A DNA stretch of 64,000 bases from a bacterium D16-76 (GTDB lineage: Bacteria; Bacillota; Clostridia; Oscillospirales; Acutalibacteraceae): positions 37,204 to 101,203 of the forward strand of contig QZEE01000015.1 in the NCBI GenBank assembly GCA_009917445.1, in the 5' to 3' direction. This document shows, piece by piece, positions 23,600 to 36,836 of this stretch. Position 1 is the first letter of the stretch. Each line of letters opens with the position of its first letter. The notes under the pieces were generated by a model that saw only the letters and a list, made by a program, of their open reading frames with translations, was not told the DNA's origin and searched no databases. The position numbers were made by a program, and so were the translations under genes.

Positions 23600-24361
23600 T
23601 CACACCTCCGTAAACTCCATAATAAACCCATGGGGCAAAAGCTTGGCCGCCAGCCGGTACAGCTTGTACCATATGCCCTTGGTATACACGATCTTCCCCC
23701 GCTTGGCCGCCCGCAAAGAGCCTACCGCCACATCCTTCGGGGAGACCCGGGGCAAACTGTCAATCAGCCGCGACTTGCCCTCCGGCACGTTGGCCACATG
23801 CCAGAAATCCGTGTCCATAGGGCCCGGGCACACCGCCGTAACCTTAATGCCCCTGGGCCGCAGCTCATCATGCAGGGCCTTAGAAAGCGCCAGCACATAA
23901 GCCTTTGTAGCGCTATAAACCGACATCCGCGGCGTAGGCGCAAAAGCCGCGATGGAAGCAATGTTCAGCACCAGGCTGTCGTCCAGCATATAAGGCAGGC
24001 ACAGCCGGGTAAGGCCCGTCAGGGCCCTGCAGTTCAAATCCACCATGCCGGTCTGTTCCGCCCGCACAGAAGAGAAAAAATCCGTGCACTTGCCAAACCC
24101 CGCGTTGTTTACCAGCACCTTGATCTCCGGGTTGTTTTCCTTCAGCAGCTGTTCCATAACCTCAATGCTTTCCTCTTTAGAAAGGTCCAGGGAGATCGTG
24201 GCAATGGTCTTGTCCTTATGCTCTTCCGCCACCTTAAACAAAGCGTCCTTGTTGCGGGCAACCAGCCAAAAGGCGTCCACGCTGGGGTACAGCTCCATAA
24301 TGGCGTTGATGTATTCCTTGCCCAGCCCGGAGGATGCCCCGGTGATAAGCGCTGTTACCAT
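23600..24361 (-). CDS. Short-chain dehydrogenase/reductase
   Basis: A 253-residue classical SDR oxidoreductase. The NAD(P)-binding GASSGLG is at residues 8-14, NNAG at about 88, the catalytic Ser in IASIAAF and the YSATK catalytic Tyr/Lys pair at about 148-152; VCPGPMDTDFW follows the active site. The substrate is unknown; in other genomes such enzymes reduce small carbonyls or lipid intermediates. It is the first gene of a two-gene operon with the acetyltransferase. No good Shine-Dalgarno is close to the ATG. Confidence 0.9.
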   Translation of the reverse strand: MVTALITGASSGLGKEYINAIMELYPSVDAFWLVARNKDALFKVAEEHKDKTIATISLDLSKEESIEVMEQLLKENNPEIKVLVNNAGFGKCTDFFSSVRAEQTGMVDLNCRALTGLTRLCLPYMLDDSLVLNIASIAAFAPTPRMSVYSATKAYVLALSKALHDELRPRGIKVTAVCPGPMDTDFWHVANVPEGKSRLIDSLPRVSPKDVAVGSLRAAKRGKIVYTKGIWYKLYRLAAKLLPHGFIMEFTEV

Positions 24362-24557
24362 AGTTTTACTCTGCCGTCCTTTCCAAAATTCTTCCCACGG
24401 GCCAACCGTTTTTCCTGTCTAAGATTTTACGCCTTTCCGCCCCGGCTGTCAATTCTTTTTCCAAAAGGCCCAGGCATTTTTTGCAGGTTTCCCCCGGCCC
24501 AGTGGGGCAAAAAGGTCGAAAATTAGGGAAAACCCACAGGTAAAGTGGGGCCCGCCC

Positions 24558-25430
24558 TTACGGTGCCGACTGGTCCGCCAAAAAGCGCCCTACCTTGTAC
24601 AGTAGCCCCAAGGCGTCCGGAACCAGGGGCAGGGGGAACTTCTCCAGGAAATGGTCCGCCTCCAAGGTAAAATCCCCGGTATAGCCAATCTCCTTCAGCC
24701 CCGCCGCCAGGGCCGAGAAATCGATCCGGCAGGTAAACGGCATGGTGTGCAAGTCCTCCAAAAAGTCGTTGTCATGGACATGCAGGGCCTGCAAGCGCCC
24801 AGGCCCCATAGCCCGCACAAAGCTGCCCAAATCCTCATCCGTAAGGGCCACATGCCCCACGTCCAGGCACTCCACAACCCAGGGGCTTCCCACCTGGTCT
24901 ATGTAATCGCAGAACTCCTGGGGCCGGGAACAGGTGCTGTCAATAATGCGGCCAACCACCGGGTTGTGCTGCCACATATTCTCGCAGGCCGCCTTTATGC
25001 CAAACTTCTCGCAGTAAGGCACCAGGCTCTTGTAAAAAGCCACGTTCATTTCCCTCAATTCCGCCGCGTGGGCAGCATAAGGCAGGTGGTGCTTGGGGTG
25101 CACTACAATGACCTTAGCCCCCAGCAAAGCCGCCGCCTCCATAGAGCGCACAATAGCCTCAAACCGCCGCTGGTCGTCCTGCGCGTCGCCGGTAGAAGAG
25201 GCAAAGGGGGCATGGGCCTGGTTGCAGGCAATGCCCGCTTCCTCGGCCACCGCCCGCAAAGACTGGGCATACTCCCGGAACCCAGGGCCGTTCATCGGGT
25301 ACTCCGGGTTGTCAAACATGGCAAAAAAGCTGAAATCATAGGCGTCAAAGCCCGCCCTTGCCAGCATGCGTATAGCTTCCTCCTCGCCGTAGGCGCGTGC
25401 CAAAAAATCTGTCTGGGTAGATAAGATCAT
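24558..25430 (-). CDS. Sugar phosphate isomerase/epimerase-like TIM-barrel protein
   Basis: A 290-residue member of the xylose-isomerase-like TIM barrel family (AP endonuclease 2 superfamily). Visible elements are YDFSFFAMFDNP, HAPFASS, KVIVVHPKHH, ACENMW, ECLDVGHVAL, LQALHVHDND and FTLEADHF; the His, Glu and Asp residues in these strands are the usual metal ligands. Probably isomerises or epimerises a sugar or a sugar phosphate, or acts on a related polyol. The start MILSTQTDF at 25430 follows AAGAGAG; the frame is open further upstream but lacks a ribosome site there. Confidence 0.85.
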   Translation of the reverse strand: MILSTQTDFLARAYGEEEAIRMLARAGFDAYDFSFFAMFDNPEYPMNGPGFREYAQSLRAVAEEAGIACNQAHAPFASSTGDAQDDQRRFEAIVRSMEAAALLGAKVIVVHPKHHLPYAAHAAELREMNVAFYKSLVPYCEKFGIKAACENMWQHNPVVGRIIDSTCSRPQEFCDYIDQVGSPWVVECLDVGHVALTDEDLGSFVRAMGPGRLQALHVHDNDFLEDLHTMPFTCRIDFSALAAGLKEIGYTGDFTLEADHFLEKFPLPLVPDALGLLYKVGRFLADQSAP

Positions 25431-25544
25431 GTAAGCTCTCTTCTTTCTTTTTAATTTGTCAGCCCCATGGCCATAACCATAGCAGCCTCTATAAAACAGC
25501 GGCCCTTCCCAGGCCACAAGCCCAAAGCCCGCCTGTTTCCCTGT

Positions 25545-26156
25545 CTATTCCGGCCCCATTTCCATAGCCCGGCGTATGTCCCCATAAGGGTACCCCATCC
25601 GCTGCAGGGCGGCAAAGGCCCGGCGGCGCACCTTCTCCTCCTCTGCCCAGCCGGGGTATTTCTTTTCCAGCAGGGCCCGCATGTTCTCCAAAGCCGCGTC
25701 CCCGTCGCCATATTCTTCCAAAAGCTCCTCAATAATTTCCGGCGCAATACCCTTTAGGCGCAATTCCTGCTTGACGCGCATAGGCCCCCAGCGCTTGCGG
25801 GTAAAAAGCTCCTGGGCATACCGCCGGGCATACTCCCCGTCGTCCAAAAGGCCCAGCTCCTCCATGCGGTCCGCAGCGGCCCTGGCAGCCTCCTGGCTGG
25901 CGGCCGTGCGGGCGATCTTCTCCGTCAGCTCCTTCTTCGAGTGCGCCCGGTGCCCCAGCAGGTACAAAGCCTTTTCCTGGGCCCTGCGGGCGTCCGATTC
26001 CTGCAGCAGTTCCCGCAGCTCCTCATCGGTGATCTCATCCCCAGGCTTCAGCCCCCAGCGCAAAAAGGTCTCCGTGTCGATTTTCACAGCCTCCTCGCCG
26101 TCTATGTACAGCTGGGTCAAACGGTGGCGGCGGGGTTCGGCGGCCGTCAGCTCCAT
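25545..26156 (-). CDS. recX: Regulatory protein RecX
   Basis: A 203-residue RecA modulator. It shows the repeated three-helix units of the family: ALYLLGHRAHSKKELTEKI, LGLLDDGEYARRYAQE, WGPMRVKQELRLKGI and PGWAEEEKVRRRAFAALQRMGYPYGDIRRAM. It limits or remodels RecA filaments on single-stranded DNA. Its start codon overlaps the recA stop codon (TGATG), so its synthesis depends on recA translation, the typical arrangement for keeping RecX below RecA. Confidence 0.93.
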   Translation of the reverse strand: MELTAAEPRRHRLTQLYIDGEEAVKIDTETFLRWGLKPGDEITDEELRELLQESDARRAQEKALYLLGHRAHSKKELTEKIARTAASQEAARAAADRMEELGLLDDGEYARRYAQELFTRKRWGPMRVKQELRLKGIAPEIIEELLEEYGDGDAALENMRALLEKKYPGWAEEEKVRRRAFAALQRMGYPYGDIRRAMEMGPE

Positions 26157-27331
26157 CAGTCGTCCACCGTAATGTCAATGTCCGTCTTCTTAGACGGCGC
26201 CTTCTTCGGGGCCGGCGCCGCCTCAGCAGCCGGCGCCGCCGGCAGGGCAGGGGCCTCCACCGGCTTTACGCCCCCCTTGGCGGGGCCGTTGTCGTACAGC
26301 TTGCTCACATTTTCCCGCACCAGGCCCTCAATCTCCCCCGCCACCTCCGGGTGGGTGGCCAAATATTCCTTAGACTTATCCCGGCCCTGCCCAATGCGTT
26401 CCCCATTATACGAGAACCAGGCGCCGCTTTTCTGCACAATTTCCAGCTGCACCGCAATGTCCAAAAGCTCGCCCGTGCGGGAAATGCCCGTGCCATACAT
26501 CACGTCAAACTCAGCCGTGCGGAAGGGCGGGGCAATCTTATTCTTCACCACCTTCACCTTTGTCCGCGCGCCGATCATATCCGTCCCGTTCTTAATGACC
26601 TCGCCCTTGCGCACCTCCACCCGCACCGAAGCGTAGAATTTCAAAGCCCGGCCGCCGGGGGTCACCTCCGGGTTGCCATAGACCACGCCTACCTTTTCCC
26701 GCAGCTGGTTAATAAAAATCGCCACGCAGTTGGACTTGGAAATAGCCCCGGCCAGCTTCCGCAGGGCCTGGCTCATCAGCCGGGCCTGCAAGCCCACGTG
26801 GGTGTCGCCCATGTCCCCCTCAATCTCCGCCCGGGGCACCAGCGCCGCCACCGAGTCCACCACAATCACGTCAATGGCGTTCGAGCGCACCAGCGCCTCC
26901 GTAATCTCCAAAGCCTGTTCGCCCGTGTCCGGCTGGGACACCAGCAGGCTTTCCACGTCCACCCCCAAATGCCCGGCATACACCGGGTCCAAAGCGTGCT
27001 CCACGTCAATAAAAGCTGCATTGCCCCCCTGCTTCTGCCCTTCGGCAATACAGTGCAGGGCCAGGGTGGTCTTGCCAGAGGATTCCGGCCCGTACATTTC
27101 CACAATACGCCCCCGTGGCAGGCCGCCGATCCCCAAAGCCAGGTCCAAGGAAAGGGAGCCCGTAGGGATGGCCTCCACATTCAATTCGCTGTCCTGGCCC
27201 AGCCGCATGACAGCCCCCTCCCCAAACTGCTTCTTGATCTGGGCCAGGGCTGTTTCCAGGGCCTTGGCTTTTTCCTCGGGCTTCACGTCCGACGCCCGGG
27301 TGCTTACCGGCGCCTGCTTTTTCTCTGCCAT
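26156..27331 (-). CDS. recA: Recombinase A
   Basis: The central recombinase and SOS co-protease, 391 residues. Walker A is GPESSGKT at residues 81-88; VDSVAALVP is the Walker B strand, and [16 protein letters not shown] spans the L1/L2 DNA-binding region. The C-terminal 40 residues are an Ala/Pro-rich linker ending in acidic TDIDITVDD, within the normal range for the family. GGAGGAG stands ten bases before the ATG. It is transcribed with recX from its own near-consensus promoter, with a LexA-like site upstream. Confidence 0.98.
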   Translation of the reverse strand: MAEKKQAPVSTRASDVKPEEKAKALETALAQIKKQFGEGAVMRLGQDSELNVEAIPTGSLSLDLALGIGGLPRGRIVEMYGPESSGKTTLALHCIAEGQKQGGNAAFIDVEHALDPVYAGHLGVDVESLLVSQPDTGEQALEITEALVRSNAIDVIVVDSVAALVPRAEIEGDMGDTHVGLQARLMSQALRKLAGAISKSNCVAIFINQLREKVGVVYGNPEVTPGGRALKFYASVRVEVRKGEVIKNGTDMIGARTKVKVVKNKIAPPFRTAEFDVMYGTGISRTGELLDIAVQLEIVQKSGAWFSYNGERIGQGRDKSKEYLATHPEVAGEIEGLVRENVSKLYDNGPAKGGVKPVEAPALPAAPAAEAAPAPKKAPSKKTDIDITVDD

Positions 27332-27368
27332 GATACGACCACTCCTCCGTCAAAGTTTCTATCTCCTG

Positions 27369-27430
27369 ATTATACCCCATCCCGCCCCTAAAAGCAATGT
27401 CTTTCCGCAATTTTTTCGAACAAATATTCC
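27369..27430 (-). promoter_or_regulatory. recA promoter and LexA-like operator
   Basis: Minus strand TTGCTT-17 bases-TATAAT (27369-27397). Twenty bases upstream of the -35 box, at 27417-27430, is CGAACAAATATTCC, which matches the Gram-positive LexA box CGAACRNRYGTTYC at all but one of the defined positions. SOS control of recA is therefore likely. The rest of the 27332-27693 gap holds only this and the glutamine synthetase terminator. Confidence 0.65.
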
Positions 27431-27529
27431 TAACCCCACCCCGCACCCCAACCAAGCCAACAAACAAGACCAGCACTCCCCACCCCCGTTACACGCCGCA
27501 CCGCAGGGCGATTCCCCCACAAGCACGCC

Positions 27530-27573
27530 CCAAAACAAAAGAAAGCGCCGCAGGCCTCCCCGCCCGCAGCGCC
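27530..27573 (-). terminator. Terminator downstream of glutamine synthetase
   Basis: On the minus strand GCGCTGCGGGC pairs with GCCTGCGGCGC (11 bp, two G-U pairs) and is followed by TTTCTTTTGTTTT. It lies about 120 bases after the glutamine synthetase stop. Confidence 0.6.
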
Positions 27574-27693
27574 ATATGATATCTTTCGCAAAAACACAAC
27601 CCACAGCTTCCCCACAAAGGCCAGCCGCCTAACCCCAGGCCAAAGGCCCAAAGGCTCTTACATCCCCGGCCAAGCCCTTTGCATGAGCCGCCC

Positions 27694-29808
27694 TTACACC
27701 CGGAACATCAAATCCGCATAAGTGGGGTACGGCCAGCACGCAGCCGCCACGTCCGTTTCCATAGCGTCCACGCACCGGCGCAGCTGATCCATAGCCGGCA
27801 GCATCACATCCCGGTAATAGGTAGCCGCCGTCAAGATGTTCTTGCTGTGTGCCTGAGGCTCCCGCAGCTTCCCATCCAGATCCTCCACCAGCTCATAAGC
27901 CTGGTCCAGCAGCCCCGAAAGCTTCCCGATCAACGCCGTTTCCGCCTTGCAGGCCAGCCCTTCCACAGCGGCCCGCTTGGCAGCCACGGCATCCGCCAGC
28001 CCCTGTATGTACCGGCTCACCGCAGGCACAACCTCCTGCCGCACCATGCCGCACATCGTCACAGCCTCAATATGCAGGGTCTTCACATATTCTTCCATAA
28101 TCGTCTCATACCGCGCTTCCATTTCCGCCTCGGTATAGATTTTATGCCGCGCAAACAGCTCAATATTTTTCTGGTCCAAATACCTGGGCAGCGCGTCCAC
28201 CGTAGTAGGCAAACACAGCAGCCCCCGGCGCTTGGCTTCCTGGGCCCATTCCGCCGAGTAGCCGTCGCCGTTAAAAATAATCCGCTTGTGGGCCTGCATG
28301 ACTTGGCGCACCAGCCCAATCACCCTGGGGGCCAAATCCCCGGGCCCCTCCAAAAATTCCGCAAACTGCCGCAGCTCCTCCGCCACAATGGTGTTCAGCA
28401 TAATATTGGGGCAAGCAATGGAAATCGCCGACCCCAAAGACCGGAACTCAAACTTGTTCCCCGTAAAGGCAAAAGGCGACGTGCGGTTGCGGTCTGTAGT
28501 GTCCATGCTCAAATCCGGCAGCACATGCACCCCAGTCTCCAGCTTTTTCGAGGGCGTGCCCCCATAAGGCCGCCCCTCCTCAATGGCCTCTAAAATAGCG
28601 GTCAATTCATCCCCCAAAAACATGGAGATGATAAAGGGCGGCGCTTCATTGGCCCCCAGCCGCCGGTCGTTCCCAGCGGAGGCCACCGAAATGCGCAGCA
28701 AATCCTGGTATTCGTCCACACCCTTGATCACCGCCGCCAAAATCAGCAGGAACAAAAGGTTTTCCTCCGGCTTCTTCCCCGGTTCCAGCAAATTCTTCCC
28801 CGAATCCGTAGAAATAGACCAGTTGTTGTGCTTGCCGCTGCCGTTTACCCCGTCAAAGGGCTTCTCATGCAGCAGGCAGGCCAGGCCATGCCGGGCCGCC
28901 ACGTTCTTCATAGCCTCCATGGTTAACTGGTTGTGGTCGGTGGCAATGTTGGTGGTAGTAAAGATCGGCGCCAGCTCATGCTGGGCGGGTGCCACCTCGT
29001 TATGCTTGGTCTTAGCCAAAATCCCCAGCTGCCACAGCTCCTCATCCAGCTCCTTCATAAAAGCCCGCACCCGGGGCTTAATAGACCCGTAATAATGGTC
29101 GTCCAGCTCCTGCCCCTTAGGGGCCTGGGCCCCAAAAAGCGTCCGCCCGCAAAACCGCAGGTCGGTGCGCCGGTCATACAATTCCCGGTCCACCAAAAAA
29201 TACTCCTGTTCCGGCCCCACAGTGGTAATAACCTGCTTCGTCTTATCATCCCCAAAAAGCCGCAGTATGCGCACGGCCTGCCGGCTCAAATCCTCCATAG
29301 ACCGCAAAAGCGGCGTCTTCTTATCCAGCACTTCCCCGCTATAAGAGCAAAAAGCCGTAGGGATATAAAGGGAGCTGTCCTTCACAAAAGCATAAGAGGT
29401 AGGGTCCCAAGCCGTATACCCCCTGGCCTCAAAGGTAGCCCGCAGCCCGCCGCTGGGGAAAGAGGAAGCGTCCGATTCCCCCTTGATCAGTTCCTTGCCG
29501 GAAAACTGCATAATCACCCGGCCGTCGCTGGTAGGGGAAATAAAGCTGTCATGTTTTTCCGCCGTAATGCCGTTTAAAGGCTGAAACCAGTGCGTATAAT
29601 GGGTAGCCCCCTGTTCCACAGCCCAATCCTTCATAGCGGTAGCCACAGCGTTTGCCACCGTAAGGTCCAAATCCTTCCCCTCGTCAATGGTCTTGCGTAA
29701 GGACTTATACACATCCCGGGGCAGGCGTTCCTGCATCACATCGTCGTTAAACACCGCGCTGCCAAAAAGCGCGGGGACGCTCTTCCTGTTTTCCGCACAA
29801 GTACCCAT
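27694..29808 (-). CDS. Glutamine synthetase, type III
   Basis: A 704-residue GSIII (GlnN type), which condenses glutamate and ammonia with ATP; the family is typical of Bacteroidetes and many gut Clostridia. Signature segments are [58 protein letters not shown] and [20 protein letters not shown]. It is far longer than type I enzymes and forms double hexamers in known cases. The start [10 protein letters not shown] is chosen at 29808; the frame is open 79 codons further upstream, but that part is a translated type-A repeat. AGAGGGGG precedes the start. It is a single-gene unit between a promoter and a terminator. Confidence 0.95.
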   Translation of the reverse strand: MGTCAENRKSVPALFGSAVFNDDVMQERLPRDVYKSLRKTIDEGKDLDLTVANAVATAMKDWAVEQGATHYTHWFQPLNGITAEKHDSFISPTSDGRVIMQFSGKELIKGESDASSFPSGGLRATFEARGYTAWDPTSYAFVKDSSLYIPTAFCSYSGEVLDKKTPLLRSMEDLSRQAVRILRLFGDDKTKQVITTVGPEQEYFLVDRELYDRRTDLRFCGRTLFGAQAPKGQELDDHYYGSIKPRVRAFMKELDEELWQLGILAKTKHNEVAPAQHELAPIFTTTNIATDHNQLTMEAMKNVAARHGLACLLHEKPFDGVNGSGKHNNWSISTDSGKNLLEPGKKPEENLLFLLILAAVIKGVDEYQDLLRISVASAGNDRRLGANEAPPFIISMFLGDELTAILEAIEEGRPYGGTPSKKLETGVHVLPDLSMDTTDRNRTSPFAFTGNKFEFRSLGSAISIACPNIMLNTIVAEELRQFAEFLEGPGDLAPRVIGLVRQVMQAHKRIIFNGDGYSAEWAQEAKRRGLLCLPTTVDALPRYLDQKNIELFARHKIYTEAEMEARYETIMEEYVKTLHIEAVTMCGMVRQEVVPAVSRYIQGLADAVAAKRAAVEGLACKAETALIGKLSGLLDQAYELVEDLDGKLREPQAHSKNILTAATYYRDVMLPAMDQLRRCVDAMETDVAAACWPYPTYADLMFRV

Positions 29809-29854
29809 AAAAAGGCCCCCTCTTTCCCATGCCGTTGCATTTTTCCGTTGCCTT

Positions 29855-29883
29855 ATTGTAATCCCAGAAGCCCCATTTGTCAA
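29855..29883 (-). promoter_or_regulatory. Promoter of the glutamine synthetase gene
   Basis: Minus strand TTGACA-17 bases-TACAAT, one base from full consensus. The -10 box ends 46 bases before the start. No nitrogen-regulatory operator was recognised. Confidence 0.75.
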
Positions 29884-29897
29884 GCAAGCAGGAACAT

Positions 29898-29975
29898 CAT
29901 CGGTTTTCGGATCAAACCCTTTCCCAAAAGGGTTTGTGGAGTTCTTAGGGGCAAAGCCCCTAAGCCGCCGGCGGC
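29898..29975 (+). repeat. Type-A dispersed intergenic repeat (forward copy)
   Basis: GGATCAAACCC, the stem CCCTTTCCCAAAAGGG, and the hairpin TTAGGGGC/GCCCCTAA followed by GCCGCCGGCGG. It lies between divergent glutamine synthetase and carA promoters. Confidence 0.7.
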
Positions 29976-30052
29976 CCCCCTTGTATGTGATGGAAAAAAA
30001 CAAGGAACGACCCCGGCAATTTTTGTTAGAAGGGGAGAATCGCAAATTTTAG

Positions 30053-30081
30053 TTGCGCCGGGGCGCATTTTCTAGTATGAT
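30053..30081 (+). promoter_or_regulatory. Promoter of carA-carB
   Basis: TTGCGC-17 bases-TATGAT, 56 bases before the carA start. No PyrR-type attenuator or T-box was recognised in the short leader. Confidence 0.55.
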
Positions 30082-30137
30082 AGTATACTGAAATGAACAT
30101 GCAAAGGCCCTGGAAAGACGTAGAAAGGAAGGAAAGT

Positions 30138-31211
30138 ATGGGGAAAACAGGCTATCTAGTACTGGAAAACGGCAAGGTATTCAAAGGGCAGCGGTTTGGC
30201 GCTGCGGACGAGATCATGGCAGAGATCGTATTCACGACCGGCATGACGGGGTATTGCGAGACGCTGACGGACCCAAGCTATTATGGCCAGGCCGTTGTGC
30301 AGACCTTCCCCCTTATTGGCAATTACGGCGTTATCCCCGCCGACTTTGAAAGCGCCTCTATTGGCCCCCGGGGTTATATTGTAAAGCATTGGTGCCAAGC
30401 TCCTTCGAATTTCCGTTCCGAAGGCAGCCTTGACACCTTTTTTTCGGAAAAGGGCGTCACGGCCCTGTGCGGCATTGACACCCGGGCCCTAACAAAGCTC
30501 ATACGGGAAAAAGGCGTCATGAACGGCGCCATCACCGACGACCCGGCCAGCGTAGACCTGGAAGCCCTAAAAGCCTACAAAGTAGAAGGGGCGGTAAAAG
30601 CCACCTCCACCCCCAAGGCCTACACCGTAACCCCCGAAGGGGGAATAAAAAAGAAGCTGGCCCTTATCGACTACGGCATGAAGCAGAACATCCTGCGGGA
30701 GCTGGTCAAGCGCGGGGCCCAGGTAACGGTCTGCCCCTGCACCATAAAAGCGGAGGAGGTCGCCCAGCTGGGGGTCGACGGCATCATGCTCTCCAACGGC
30801 CCCGGGGACCCGGCGGAAAACGGGGACCTGATCGAAAACCTAAAAGGCATCTGCGCCCTGCGAAAGCCCATGTTCGGCATCTGCCTGGGGCACCAGCTGC
30901 TGGCCTTGTCCCATGGGGCCAGCCGCATGAAGCTGAAATATGGCCACCGTGGGGAAAACCAGCCCGTAAAAAACCTGGAAACCGGCCGGGTGTACGTAAC
31001 CAGCCAAAACCACGGCTACGCCATCGCAGGGGACAGCCTGGACCCACAGGTAGGCAAAGAGCTCTACCGCAACGTAAACGACGGCACCTGCGAGGGCATG
31101 CGGTACCAGGCGCACCCCGCCTTCTCGGTGCAGTTCCACCCAGAAGCCTGCGGCGGCCCCCTGGACACCGAAGAGCTCTTCGACGAGTTCTTCGCCATGA
31201 TGGCCAAGTAA
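30138..31211 (+). CDS. carA: Carbamoyl-phosphate synthase, small (glutaminase) subunit
   Basis: Provides ammonia from glutamine to the large subunit for carbamoyl phosphate, the precursor of pyrimidines and arginine. The 357-residue protein has the N-terminal CPSase domain (GYLVLENGKVFKGQRFG, TGMTGYCETLTDPSY) and a class I amidotransferase domain with LSNGPGDP, the nucleophile Cys in FGICLGHQLL and the His-Glu pair in VQFHPEACGG. The start at 30138 is preceded by AAGGAAGG; an upstream in-frame ATG at 30093 lacks a site. It is followed by a type-A repeat and then carB, so the operon is split by about 120 bp. Confidence 0.95.
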   Translation: MGKTGYLVLENGKVFKGQRFGAADEIMAEIVFTTGMTGYCETLTDPSYYGQAVVQTFPLIGNYGVIPADFESASIGPRGYIVKHWCQAPSNFRSEGSLDTFFSEKGVTALCGIDTRALTKLIREKGVMNGAITDDPASVDLEALKAYKVEGAVKATSTPKAYTVTPEGGIKKKLALIDYGMKQNILRELVKRGAQVTVCPCTIKAEEVAQLGVDGIMLSNGPGDPAENGDLIENLKGICALRKPMFGICLGHQLLALSHGASRMKLKYGHRGENQPVKNLETGRVYVTSQNHGYAIAGDSLDPQVGKELYRNVNDGTCEGMRYQAHPAFSVQFHPEACGGPLDTEELFDEFFAMMAK

Positions 31212-31221
31212 AAAAGCGACA

Positions 31222-31320
31222 AATCAGTTTTAGGCTCAAGCCCTTTTCCAAAAGGGCTTGCAGGGTTCGGGGCGGCGCCCCGAGGTCTTAACGAGGTTTG
31301 GGGCGGCGCCCCAAGGCCAT
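31222..31320 (+). repeat. Type-A dispersed intergenic repeat between carA and carB
   Basis: GGCTCAAGCCC, stem AAGCCCTTTTCCAAAAGGGCTT, then two GGGGCGGCGCCCC hairpins in a row. This copy lies within an operon, so it does not act as a complete terminator. Confidence 0.7.
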
Positions 31321-31334
31321 AAAAGGAGGAAAAT

Positions 31335-35417
<4,083 letters not shown>

Positions 35418-35480
35418 CCTCCGGCGGCCAAAGGGGCCCAGCCCCTTTGGAATCCCACGCTTTGCTTCTCGCGCTCCGGC
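35418..35480 (-). repeat. Type-B dispersed intergenic repeat (inverted copy)
   Basis: Starts on the base after the carB stop codon: GCCTCCGGCGG, CCAAAGGGGCC/GGCCCCTTTGG-type stem, then TCCCACGCTTTGCTTCTCGCG. Confidence 0.75.
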
Positions 35481-35548
35481 CGGTGCGGTAGGTTTGGCCT
35501 GCTGCCCGCGCCGGGGCGGTTGCATTTTTAGATTGGAGAAAATATTTT

Positions 35549-36601
35549 ATGGAATACTACCGGAGTAAAGATTTGGTCATAGAGTCTATTGAGCCCCAGG
35601 ACTGCAAGGCCCTTTCGGACGGCTTCGCCGCCCAGGGCTGGCACAAGCCCCAAAGCCAGTATGAAGGCTATCTGCATGAGCAGGCCCAGGGCCTGCGGCA
35701 AGTGCTGGTGGCCCGCTGGCAGGGGGAGGCGGCCGGCTACCTTACCCTGCGGCCCCAGGCCAAGGCCGGCCCCTTTGCCGGAAAGGGCTGGCCGGAGATT
35801 GTCGATTTCAACGTCTTGCAGAAATTCCAGCACAAAGGCATCGGCACCCGGCTGATGGCCTGCGCCGAGGAAGAAGCCGCCAAAGTCAGTCGTACCGTAT
35901 GCCTGGGGGTGGGGCTGCACAACGGCTATGGCCCGGCACAGAGGATGTATATCAAGCGCGGCTACCTCTTTGATGGCACAGGCGTGTGGTATCAGGACAA
36001 GCGCTTGGAGGAAGGCGCCCCCTGCGCAAACGACGACGAGCTGGTGCTGTACCTGAGCAAATACCTGCCAAAGAAAGAAGTGCGCCCCATCTGCCGCCAA
36101 GAGCTTACGCCAGGCCTTTTCCACCACTTCGACCGCTTCCAGCCCGTAGAGCAGGCCTGGCGCAAAGAAGACGGCGCCTGGGCCATAAAAGACGTCTGCT
36201 ACACCTGCCGCTGGCCAGAAGAACGCCCCCAGGCCCTGTGTGGGCTTTTCGACGCTTCGCTGCAAGAGGGCGGCCAGGTTTTCGGGGCCTTTGTAGACGG
36301 GCGGTTAAAAGGCTTCTGCGTCGTAGCCGGCCGTCCCACAGGCTCGCAACGGCAGTACGCCGATGTAACCCACCTCTATGTTTCCCACGACTGCCGCGGC
36401 ATGGGCCTGGGCAGCCGGCTCTTCCAGCAGGCCATAGGCTTTGGCCGGGCGCTGGGGGCAAAGAAGCTGTATTTTTCAGCCCATTCAGCCGTAGGACCTA
36501 TGGCTTTTTACACGGCCATGGGCTGCGTAGAGGCCCAGGAGTACGACCCCCACCACGTGCGGGCCGAGCCCTGCGACTGCCAACTGGAGTACGTTTTATA
36601 A
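35549..36601 (+). CDS. Tandem GNAT acetyltransferase, two domains
   Basis: A 350-residue protein with two acetyl-CoA-dependent GNAT domains. The first (residues 1-160) has VDFNVLQKFQHKGIGTRLM and AQRMYIKRGY; the second (200-350) has VTHLYVSHDCRGMGLGSRLFQ and GPMAFYTAMGC. Both keep the Q/R-x-x-G-x-G/A pyrophosphate loop, so both may be active. The substrate is unknown. A GGAG site lies ten bases before the start. It reads like a gene duplication and fusion or a join of two unrelated GNATs; sequence similarity between the halves is low. Confidence 0.85.
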   Translation: MEYYRSKDLVIESIEPQDCKALSDGFAAQGWHKPQSQYEGYLHEQAQGLRQVLVARWQGEAAGYLTLRPQAKAGPFAGKGWPEIVDFNVLQKFQHKGIGTRLMACAEEEAAKVSRTVCLGVGLHNGYGPAQRMYIKRGYLFDGTGVWYQDKRLEEGAPCANDDELVLYLSKYLPKKEVRPICRQELTPGLFHHFDRFQPVEQAWRKEDGAWAIKDVCYTCRWPEERPQALCGLFDASLQEGGQVFGAFVDGRLKGFCVVAGRPTGSQRQYADVTHLYVSHDCRGMGLGSRLFQQAIGFGRALGAKKLYFSAHSAVGPMAFYTAMGCVEAQEYDPHHVRAEPCDCQLEYVL

Positions 36602-36723
36602 GCCAAAAAAAGTCCATGCAGGATGGAGGTACATTCCTGCAAAAAAAGTTGACAAAAGGGTGACAAAGGTTACAAACCGTTTACGAAACAGGGCTTTGTG
36701 GCCGGTTAGGCATAACTTTTTGC

Positions 36724-36756
36724 CCCAATTTCTGCACAAAAAATTGGGCCTATTTT
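36724..36756 (+). terminator. Rho-independent terminator
   Basis: GCCCCAATTT pairs with AAATTGGGCC around a nine-base loop, followed by TATTTTT. It sits between a TTGACA-17-TACAAA promoter-like site (36649-36677) and the promoter of the next gene, so it could also attenuate read-through from the first. The rest of the 36602-36836 gap has a TGCAGGA/TCCTGCA hairpin at 36617-36641. Confidence 0.6.
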
Positions 36757-36774
36757 TGACCCTAAAAGAACGTC

Positions 36775-36803
36775 TTGCAAAATTTTTGGCCATAAAATAT
36801 AAT
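36775..36803 (+). promoter_or_regulatory. Promoter of the MBL-hydrolase operon
   Basis: TTGCAA-17 bases-TATAAT, 33 bases before the ATG; consensus -10. Confidence 0.7.
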
Positions 36804-36836
36804 GGTTAAAAGCGAAAAAGAAAGGATGTATACACC

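Noticed and set aside
30093..30137. Upstream ATG for carA
   Set aside because: It lies 15 codons before the ATG with AAGGAAGG and adds residues not seen in CarA proteins.
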